Position numbers and translations under genes: made by a program. Source: Chrysogorgia sp. JL179-B06 (taxonomy: Eukaryota > Cnidaria > Anthozoa > Scleralcyonacea > Chrysogorgiidae). Taken from it: a stretch of 64,000 nt of DNA. This document shows positions 25,701 through 37,000 of the stretch, piece after piece. Where the stretch lies: positions 1,269,501 through 1,333,500 of the forward strand of contig JAYKKM010000147.1 of the NCBI GenBank assembly GCA_035772405.1. The letters are read 5' to 3'. Position 1 is the stretch's first letter, and the number at the start of each line of letters is the position of its first letter. The notes beneath the pieces are model-generated. The model was given only the letters and a program-made list of their open reading frames with translations. It ran no database searches and was not told the origin of the DNA.

Positions 25701-28000
25701 CATAGGTAGTTTTCACGATAAAAATGAAATCCTAACCCTAACCCCTAATCATAACCCTAAACCTAAACCTAACTTCGGCGATCAGAAAATAGTTTTCTGA
25801 AGACAATTTCCAATGCGACCTACCTTTGGTGGATGTCGAAGTGCGTTCCCCGAAAGAACCACCAGCAAAGTGCCAGAAAACAGACAAAAAGGCTAGAGAC
25901 AAGGCATATGGCCAAAATATAAGGACACAGAAATTCGTACTTCATGGAAAGATCAATATAAGTGGGTAACATATAACAGTGAAGTTATCAAGTTAATAAA
26001 GTGTATTGCGAATTCTGTCTTGCTTATCCAAATTCAGCGAACAAGGCTGGATCGTTCTTTGTTGGTATACATCGAACTTTAGCATCAGCTCATTAAAGTC
26101 CCACAGTTCATCCAAAAAACACTTAAAAAGTGAAGGATTATTCAAAGCATCTCAACTATTCCTGCTGGTCAGTCAACCGCTGAAAAAAATTTGCGCCAAC
26201 TCAATTCACAAAGTTGAAACAACTCACAAATCTATTCAAAACATGCCACGCTCTTGGTAAGAGAGGTCGTCCATTCACTGATTTTTTGTGGCAGTGCGAA
26301 CTCGATGTAGTCAAAGTTATCGAAATTGGCATGACGTACCGAAATGATAAGGAAGCGGCTGTGTTTATTTCCACAGGACAATGAATGTTATAAAATTATT
26401 AATTATTAATTAATACATGACTACATAGTAATATCTGGTCGTCTCGATCCTGCTTTTTCATTCGGCAAAATACCAGAAAAATGTCATATATGGAACCTGT
26501 TAACTTACTGTATTTAAAGTTTGGTATATATTAAGTATATTTTTTATATTTTTTAATCTTGGATGATAAGATTGTCAAATACAGTACTAAATAAAGCTGA
26601 TTCGTTAACCACAAAAATGTTTTCTGTTGTTTACAATACTATAATCTTGTGGTACCCTGGGTGCAAGAAATTCATCCGCGCTCGCGGCAGGCGGGCATTG
26701 GAAAGTTTCGCCAGAAACATAAGGAATAGTGGATCTCCAGACGGAATAGTAGATTTCAAAATCTACTATTCCGCATGTATAGTGGAAAAAAATCTAAGTT
26801 TCTATCCCTGATTGCACAATCCGCTGATTGCACAGTCATCTAGCTACTGTATGCAGTCATCTGGCTATGCAGTCTATAGCTAGCAGTCATCTAGCTATGC
26901 AGTTATCTAGCTATGCAGTCATCTAGCTATAAAGACATCTATCTACCTATGCAGTCATCTACCTATGCAGTCATCTACCTATGCAGTCATCTAGTATTCT
27001 GAAGCAGCTGTGCCACATATTTAGTTAATCTATATAAATTATACAATATATACTGATTACTGGTACTTAAATTTGCAATGTACAGGTACAGGTACTTCAT
27101 TCCATATACAGTAGGATACCATGTCTGCACGAAGGCTCATTTTGAAACACTGGTTTATTTGTGGACAGTATATTATTATTTTAGTGAATGATATTTGTAT
27201 AATGCTCATGATCATTTCATTCTGCATTCCAGATCATTGGGATGTCTGCAACCTAATTTTATAAGGTCAATATCGTTTTAATGCAATGAATCAAGCAAAG
27301 CTCCACATTTCAGTTAGTCAGCATTGAGGAGTTACAGTCTTGTGTACTGTATTTATTTTATACAATAAAATGTGTACAGATACTGTCTTCTTACCAAGGT
27401 TTCCAGTTTGGAGGTAAAGGTGCAATAATCCCCTCCCTAGCAATCCATAATAACTCTTTATCTTTGACTGGATCAATTCCAATAACTTCAGCATATTCAA
27501 AGATTTCTAAATTGAGAAAATTGTAAATTAAATTTTAGACAATTACAAATCAGTTAGTGTTTTGAACCTAAAGTTGTAGCATATGGATGTAGGACTACTG
27601 ATCTTAATACAGCCTCCTAATATGAGCCCTGTTAGTAGTAGTGTTTGTTACCTTCAGGTAAGACAGATAAGGCAGAGGCGTTGCCAGACCTGAAGAAGTA
27701 GGGGACAAAATAATGACGTGATCGCAGGCATCGCTACAAATCGACGAAATGGTTTGTAGACCAGGCAGAATATCTTAGTTTCCAGAATAGCTCCACTGTG
27801 GTCTGCAGAAGTGGTCCACCTAATTTAATAGTTGTTTCTGGTAGTGTTAACCATAAAACTTTAATCCCGAACTTTAATCCCAAACATACCCAAAAACATA
27901 ATTATTATGTGGACCTAACACCCATCCACCTCCAAGCAACCCCCCCCCCCATACGTTCCCTTGAAGGCAGAGGAATACTGGATAAAACACATATAGTATT

Positions 28001-28041
<41 letters not shown>

Positions 28042-31000
28042 CACGAAACTCTCCGGACCACGTCCGTATGAGGCCGAATGATGATCAAGTGTTTTAGCAT
28101 AAGACAATTGTAAGAAAGTATGATAAACAGTGAAATTGAACCATTATTATAAGCCTAATTTTAAACAATATTTTGATTAGCAATTATTTCAAAAGCCCAA
28201 AGGTTATCGTGGGAATTCTTGCCGTATTTCATAAATTTATAAAAGAGGAACGGACAATAGAAACAGGGATGTAGCCAGCGAAAAGTGAGTGTCGGGTAGA
28301 ATATGTTGATTTGATTACGATCTGCGGACTATGGCAGGAGGGTGGGGGTCCTCCCCCGAAAATCTTTGTAAAATGGGTGTCCTAAGATGCAATTTCTAGC
28401 ACATTAAGGAATTCCCTTGAAAATTATCCCGATTGTTATTATTTCCATTTAATTTTAACACATAATCTGATAAATTATAATATACTGTTTTATTCATGAC
28501 GAATAGATAATGATTACTGTCATCACACCAAGAGATTTTAATAATCCAAGTTTAATAAAAATAATCCACGTGACATTAATAAAATAAACTATTAATGCCT
28601 TGGATGTCTAGGCTGTGCACATGCAGCATAAAATAAGCGGTGGGTTTTAAAAAATAGGTGCGCAATGCGTACATGTGTCTGCTGATACAAAGAAATATGA
28701 GATAAGTAAGTTCATTGGCTTGCGTCCATTCTTTGTGAGTATGTCTGAAGCTATAAGAACGGGTGCTGAACTACAAGATAGTTTAGAACTACAAGTTGTC
28801 ATGATATACTGCGGAATGGGGGCAAACATTTTAAACATATTTGGAATCGTATTTCTTTCATAAACATATCTGAAATCGTATTTCTTTCACTGTTATATCT
28901 ACAAAAAATCAAAGAAGGTGTAGATCATGTTTGAGTTAATTGAGACGCGTATATATAATATGACAAATATGTGCGACGATAAATATGTGCAACGTTATGG
29001 AAAGTCTTCCTATAACAAATCAAGCCCTTTGTCCCATACAAACTCGGCCAGTACGTATACGCGCGTAAAACCCCACGCGAGAAATGCTACACCACCATGA
29101 GGAAGGATCAAGCTACAAACTAAAACATGTGAAGCAACGTCAATGGATATCTCAACGAGCAAAACATATTAATACATCTTACTCTATAATACATTTTATA
29201 CGCGTTCATTAGATTACCGCGTCTATACAAATTTAACTCTCAAAGAAAGACGAATCACGTAACTGACACAATGACAACGCAATGATCCCGGACGTTCAAG
29301 AGCCCAACACAACGATTGCCAATTCTGGCGATGAACAACCACCACCTCCTGAACTACCACCACCACCTCCTGAACTAGCACCACCTCCTGAACTACCTCC
29401 TGAACTAGCACCACCTCCTGAACTAGCACCACCTCCTGAACTACCACCACCTCTTGAACTACCACCACTTCCTGAACTACCACCACCACCTCCTGAACTA
29501 GCACCACCTCCTGAACTACCACCACCTCCTGAACTACCACCACCTCTTGAACTACATCCGACGCCCGTTAGCACTACTGACGATCCGGAAAATGACGTTA
29601 CAACTGCCAACCCTACATCAATGCCCGACACAAGTGGAACTTCTTCTGCAGATCTTCTACGAAAGCGCGTCAACACACAAAACACTGCCAGGTACTTTTT
29701 CTATGAAATCGTCAACACACAAAACACTGCCAGGTACTTGTTCTATGAAATCGTCAACACACAAAACACTGCCAGGCACTTGTTCTATGAAATCGTCAAC
29801 ACACAAAACACTGCCAGGCACTTGTTCTATGAAATCGTCAACACACAAAACACTGCCAGGCACTTGTTCTATGAAATCGTCAACACACAAAACACTGCCA
29901 GGCACTTGTTCTATGAAATCGTCAACACACAAAACACTGCCAGGCACTTGTTCTATGAAATCGTCAACACACAAAACACTGCCAGGCACTTGTTCTATGA
30001 AATCGTCAACACACAAAACACTGCCAGGCACTTGTTCTATGAAATCGTCAACACACAAAACACTGCCAGGCACTTGTTCTATGAAATCGACACACAAAAC
30101 ACTGCCAGGCACTTGTTCTATGAAATCATCAACACACAAAACACTGCCAGGCACTTGTTCTATGAAATCGTCAACACACAAAACACTGCCAGGTACTTGT
30201 TCTATGAAATCGTCAACACACAAAACACTGCCAGGCACTTGTTCTATGAAATCGTCAACACACAAAACACTGCCAGGCACTTGTTCTATGAAATCGTCAA
30301 CACACAAAACACTGCCAGGCACTTGTTCTATGAAATCGTCAACACACAAAACACTGCCAGGCACTTGTTTCTATGAAATCGTCAACACACAAAACACTGC
30401 CAGGCACTTGTTCTATGAAATCGTCAACACACAAAACACTGCCAGGCACTTGTTCTATGAAATCGTCAACACACAAAACACTACCAGGCACTTGTTCTAT
30501 GAAATCGTCAACACACAAAACACTGCCAGGTACTTGTTCTATGAAATCGTCAACACACAAAACACTGCCAGGCACTTGTTCTATGAAATCGTCAACACAC
30601 AAAACACTGCCAGGCACTTGTTCTATGAAATCGTCAACACACAAAACACTGCCAGGTACTTGTTCTATGAAATCGTCAACACACAAAACACTGCCAGGCA
30701 CTTGTTCTATGAAATCGTCAACACACAAAACACTGCCAGGTACTTGTTCTATGAAATCGTCAACACACAAAACACTGCCAGGCACTTGTTCTATGAAATC
30801 GTCAACACACAAAACACTACCAGGCACTTGTTCTATGAAATCGTCAACACACAAAACACTACCAGGCCGTCGCGATCAACTCGAAGTTGACAACCACCAA
30901 GATTTGGAGAATCATGGCTGATTGGAATTAGTAGAAACTTACTAGTAGTCTAACGCAAATCCTGAACACTGATTGATTGGCTACGCTATGCTCGTTATCT

Positions 31001-34000
31001 AATTGTCGATAGATATCGAGTGCGGCAAGTGACATAATAAAGCCGAATTTTCCCCAAAAGAACACTGCTTATGTTTAGTTTTCGAAATAAATTTGTAATG
31101 TCAGATGTGACACGGCCTAGAGGAACGGGGAGATATTAGCATCACTTCTCGACTTACACGCCCCTATTAAAAAACCATTACTTTGCGTCCAGTGTCTGGT
31201 ATACTGATTGCGTATCCTGGTATATTGAGGAGACTAATTATTTAACTAAACGTCGTCTTGAACTAAAGTTGACTAAACGTCGTCTTGAACGTCGCTGGCG
31301 AGCCACAAAGTTACTAACTGATAGACAGTTGTATGTTAAGCATTGTTTTTATTTTAACGTTGTGTTATCCAACTCGAAGATGTCCTATTATTCAGAAGTT
31401 ATTGATGGACACAAAACAGATCAAAAAGCGCTATTCAGTACCGTGGACAAAATGTTACATAGAATACCTAAGAAGCTCTACCCTTCTATAGACCCTGTTG
31501 ACAAGCTGGTAAATGATTTTGCTGACTTCTTTATTAACTAGATATATGTATAACGCAATACCTCCTCGCCCGCCTTCTCTCCCCCCTAGAGTTTCTTTTC
31601 CCCATCCATGGCCCCAGGGCCCACAGACCGCGTATGACCGGTCGTAACAATAATTCTAAAATAAACCCTAATCATAATCCAAATCCTAACCGTTAAAAAT
31701 CAAGACAAAAAATGAAAGAAAAAATTAAAAGAAAACTCACAAAAAGGATGTCCGTTGTGGGAATTGAACTCGCTATATTCGGCATCGCAACCATGGAAAC
31801 TAACCACTACACCAGTGGCGGTGCGAAAAAATTTGCCCCCCACACACAAAGTGACGACATATGTAGGGGGTCTATTCTCCCCCGGAAAATATTTGAATTT
31901 AGGGTCTCTGAAATGGCATTTCCTGCATTTTGAGAGCACTTTTGAGCAAAATCTAAAGACCACAAATCACGTTTTTGTATCCATTATTTTTAAGAAAATA
32001 TTATTAATAATAGCACCATTAATAAAAAGAGGCAGTTTGCCTGATGGGCCCCCTCGGCCCATGGGCCCCGGTACAGCGCACGGTTTGCACACCCGTAGTG
32101 CCGCCACTGCACTACACCAAGACAGCACGCTCGAAAGAAAGCAAAATAAAAATGTATTTAAAGTCGTTCGTTGATTAGATAACCGGCTGCCGGTCATATC
32201 ACTTCGTCTGCCGTTAACAAATCGCACATATATTTTGAGCGTTATCTTGGCCAATATTTACTCGATTTCAATCCTGAAATCAGATGATTTCAATCCTGAA
32301 ATCAGATTTGGAATTACCGAGTCTAAATACATAACATACGTATCTATTATATTACGAAAACGTGCATACCCTTCGTAAAAACCTCTTTATGTGTTCGTCA
32401 GATCACAAATCGCCAATGGCGGCCGCAAGCGTTTCTGCCCAAATATTGTCCGATTCAAACGGGTCACCCAAAACGACTTTTTACTTCCTTATAAGGAGTT
32501 GGTCCAACCATGCTCCGCTTAAATATATAAATATATAAATATATAAATATATAATTAAATATATAAATATATAAATATATATAAATATATATAGGTTCTA
32601 AGGATTTATGGTGAAGGAAAATTTCGAGTGTTGGAATATATACATTTTAAGACCAAACCGGGACCAGTTGCGAAAAATGCAACTTAGAGGCCTTCCGGCT
32701 GGAATTGAACCCGCGACCCTGCGATGCTGGTGCAGTGCTCTGACCACTGAGCCATGGAAGCCGTTGCCGAGAGCCTTGTCACGAGTTCTGTATATATGGT
32801 GGTGGTAATGCCGGGATAAGATTCTGGGTATATTACAAGTAATATTTGGCATTTCACTCGATTAAATTACAGGTTCTAAGGATTTATGGTGAAGGAAAAT
32901 TTCGAGTGTTGGAATATATACATTTTAAGACCAAACCGGGACCAGTTGCGAAAAATGCAACTTAGAGGCCTTCCGGCTGGAATTGAACCCGCGACCCTGC
33001 GATGCTAGTGCAGTGCTCTGACCACTGAGCTACGGAAGCCGTTGCCGAGAGCCTTGTCACAAGTTCTGTATATATGGTGGTGGTAATGCCGGGATAAGGT
33101 AAATATATATACATATATATATACATATATATATAAATATATATAAATATATATAAATATATAAATATATATACAAATCTTTCGCGAGAAATGGATCCTT
33201 GCCGCGGTGAGATTATCACCCTCGGCGGTGAGGGGATAAGATAACAAATATCAGATCTGATTTGGCAGAACACACTTGCTAGACATAATATATGCATGCA
33301 TACTAATTTGACAGCTGATACAATGTCATCATCTATTGATTTCTTGACACACTGCTGCCGGTACTCACCATGATCGTCAATTTATCCTTGACTAATAGTA
33401 AAGTACTACTAACCTAAAAATTTCCCTGCTAGACCCACGCCTAAACAAACCATTGCTTGACCATGAAGAGCTTGGAAACTTTCGACCCTGCATAAGTGCA
33501 TATCCAATTTGAAGTATCTGTCTAAAATTATTGAAAAACTGTTGCTGGCCAGGTGAATACACATGTTAATGAACATAAGGTGAATTCGTGAAATATTTCA
33601 ATCTACGTACAGGTATAAGCAAGCCTCGAAATAAGTGCCGGTCACGGTCATTGACCGGTAAATTTTTCGGTTTTCCCGGTAAATATTGTCAACTACCGGA
33701 CACGTATGACCGGTAAATGTTTTTTCAATAAAAAACGTGTATAAGAGCAGGTTTTTGTGCCTCAAGTCTGAACAATTGCTTGTGTTTCGTTTGGGGGAAA
33801 AACGGAAGTCTCGCTTCTCAAAACATTGCAGGCATAGCGCCCACAGCGTACTATTTTATAGCTTGCAACTCAAATTACATTTGTGCGCCATAGGGCAATA
33901 CCTCGTGGCATGGCGAACAATTATTCTGTTTATCATCGTCCAAACACCAAATATTCGTGCGTACGTTGTGCGGTTACCATTTGTAATGTGTGTTCTGTGC

Positions 34001-37000
34001 CCTGCACTAGCGAAGATGATCTTGGCTATAGCGAAGAAAATTATCGGGTTGGGAAATGCCAAATCTGTCCAACGGGAAATGCGAATCAATTCTCACCTGC
34101 GAAATGTCAGCCACAGAAGAAAATGAAAAACGGGAAAAAAAAGCAAGCGCAACTAAGTTCCTTTTTTCTAAGACCACAACTACACAGTGAAATTGCTAAA
34201 AAACCGACAACGACCACATGCACATCAACAGACGTTGGTGAAACAAGTAGGCAATAATTAGCCAAAGATGCCAAATGACCCGGAAGTTAACGTAACCTCA
34301 GAACGAACAGTTGCTGTTGAAAATGTCGAAAAAAGTTGGAAAACTAACTCTTTGGCATCTTATGAGGGAAACTTGTGGCTGTCGTATGATATCGACGGAA
34401 AATGTGCGCGAAACCTTCGATGTACTGTTTGCACTGAGTACGAGCAACGCATCAAAGGGATGAAATATTTTAACCGTACTTGACAGTTTTTCATCTTTTT
34501 CTTGCCAAGGAAATAAGCATTTTCTTGAGAATGATTATCTGTAAACTTACCTGCACAAGTACACTTATAAAATAGGCCCAATTGCTCAAATAACAAAAAA
34601 TAACAAAAACAAAAGATGACCAGCAAAAAATCGTCTGTGACCGGTAAATTTAAATATTTACCGGTCATGATGACCAGTATAAGCAACATCATAGTATAGT
34701 GAAACTGCTCTCATCAGAGTCCATAACGATATTCTTAAGGAGATCAAAAACCATAAATCAGCGATTCTTTTACTATTAGAGCTATATCAGCGGCGTTCAA
34801 TACGATTAATCATGATACCATTTTACTATCAAGATAATATCTCATAGATTTCGCTTCAAAGACGATGTTCTTGACTGTTTCATTTCCTATTTATCAGGAA
34901 GGAAGCAGTTTGTGAGTGTGAATGGAGGAATATCTCTGGAGCATTACCTGACTTTCCAACTCCCTCGTAGCTTGCGTGGCAGGCATTACATTTGGGGATG
35001 GGCGGGATTGGGGGCAAGGTAGCCTAACTCCCTGAGGGGTCTGTGCTTGGCCCTATGCTTCTCCTTTTGTATACAGCACCTCTTGCAGACAACATTCGTA
35101 AACATAATATGGAGTTCGACCTTAATTATGTATGCATTATTATAAAAAAAATTTGACAAACACTTGCAAAAACTGGTGGTGACTCATTGTTTAATTATAT
35201 GGGTTGGAGTTTCAAGGTTCACTAAGGCCTATGTTTGATTTTTGTTTTTTTAATATTCATAGGTCCAGGGGTGGATCTAGCGATTTTTGTGACTAGTTTC
35301 CGAACGCCGAAGGCGCGAGAATCGAGTGCCAAAGGCACGAGATCTGTAGGGGGGTTCGGGGGCATGCTTTGAAATCTAGAGTCTCTGAAATGCCATTTCC
35401 TGCATTTTGTGGGAAGATTTTACAGAACTCTGGAAGGTCAGAAAACGTGAATACATGTCTAAATTTACAGTTGGAATAAAAATTAGTAGGGTTTTACAGT
35501 AATTTATACTTATGGAAGAGTGACATTTATGTTTATATAATTTTTTTTGATTTTCTAAGGCTCTGAAATGCTAGTTCCTGCATTTTGAGGGCAGTCTTAA
35601 TAGTAAATATAAAATATTAAGGTCATAAACACCCTAACTATAGTCTACCTCATCATAGTACACTTCTACCAAATCAATTTGTAACACAGTAATTTTGTAC
35701 TACTTCTACTGTCGGATGGTGACTGGTAAAAATATGTTACAATGAATATTATAGTTAGTAACCCTGACCTGGTTTTTCAAAATTAACCTTAATTTCAAAT
35801 AATACCATAATTTCAAACATTTAAAGCACAGTATATATGTAGTGTTTTCAAATTAATGGCTGCATCAGTTCAACACTAAGTTCAGCCCTTGGATGGCAGG
35901 TAGGAATATTAAATAGTTGAAAATCATGTTAGTTCAGCACAACGATGGCAGGTAGGAAGGTCAAATAGTTGAAAATCATGTGAGTTCAGCACCTCGATGG
36001 CAGGTAGGAAGGTCAAATAGTTGAAAATCATGTGAGTTCAGTATCTGGATAGCAAGTAGGAAGGTTAAATAGTTGAAAATCATATGCCGGCAGGTAGTAA
36101 GGTCAAATAGTTGAAAATTATGTGAGTTCAGCAACTGTATGGCAGGTAGGAAGGTCAAATATATGAAAATCATGTGAGTTCAGCACCTCGATGGCAGGTA
36201 GGAAGGTCAAATACAGGTAGTTGAAAATCATGTTAGTTCAGCACCTGGATAGCAAGTAGGAAGGTTAAATAATTGAAAATCATGTTAGTTCAGCACCTGG
36301 ATAGCAAGTAGGAAGGTTAAATAGTTGAAAATCATGTTAGTTCAGCACCTGGATAGCAAGTAGGAAGGTTAAATAGTTGAAAATCATGTTAGTACAACAT
36401 CTGGATAGCAACTAGGAAGGCTAAATAGTTGAAAATCATGTTAGTTCAGCATCTGGAATTCTGGATAGCAAGTAGGAAGGTTAAATAGTTGAAAATCATG
36501 ATTTCAGCACTAGGGTGGCAGGTAGCAAGGTCAAATGGTTGAAAATCATGTTAGTTCAGCATCTGGTCATCTGGATAGCAAATTGAAATAACACTTGGAA
36601 GATGGCATCGTCTGGGTTGTTATCTCTCCTTCCTTATTACTCTGGCAAAGAAAATCACGGTCGCAATGATGGACTTCATCTTCTCGCGGTTTTCATTAAT
36701 TCGTTCTTGCAGGAAAACCGTTCGCCTTGTCATATATTTGGCCATAAAATCCGCCATTGCAATACTACCGCATAACTTTGAAACTTTGAACAAGCAGTGG
36801 TCCAGAACGTAAGGGGAGATTTGAATAATTTGAATATTCAATTTGTTGCCATTCTTCCCTCCATCAAAATTAAACAAAGGCATGGTTTCTTCGAATAAAC
36901 AAGCCAAGGGAAGCGCACGAGCCATTCAAACCTGAACCTTCGTAGCCCACAGCCTCGCACGTTTGAGGAATAACAAACAACTGCTGGTCTGGTTTCCAGA

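Larger units (their letters stand above)
33623..34676 (+). mobile_element. Truncated hAT-like DNA transposon
   Basis: Flanked by GTATAAGCAA at 33613-33622 and 34677-34686. Subterminal inverted motifs GGTCA..TTGACCGGTAAAT (left, near 33640) and TGGTCATCATGACCGGTAAAT split as TGGTCATCATG and ACCGGTAAAT (right, reverse). The interior keeps two short plus-strand frames of a zinc-finger/TTF-type protein and nothing of the catalytic domain. CEP164 intron 1. Confidence 0.7.

Noticed and set aside
27874..28107. Glycine/proline-rich short ORFs
   Set aside because: Produced by the poly-C tract.
28675..28863. 62-codon ORF and its antisense partner
   Set aside because: No recognisable domain; length is within chance for AT-rich intron sequence.
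29657..30854. Long minus-strand frames of [14 protein letters not shown] repeats
   Set aside because: Consequence of the 42-bp minisatellite; no start region, leader or splice context on that strand.
29672..30868. CRISPR-like array
   Set aside because: Units are contiguous with no unique spacers, and the genome is eukaryotic.
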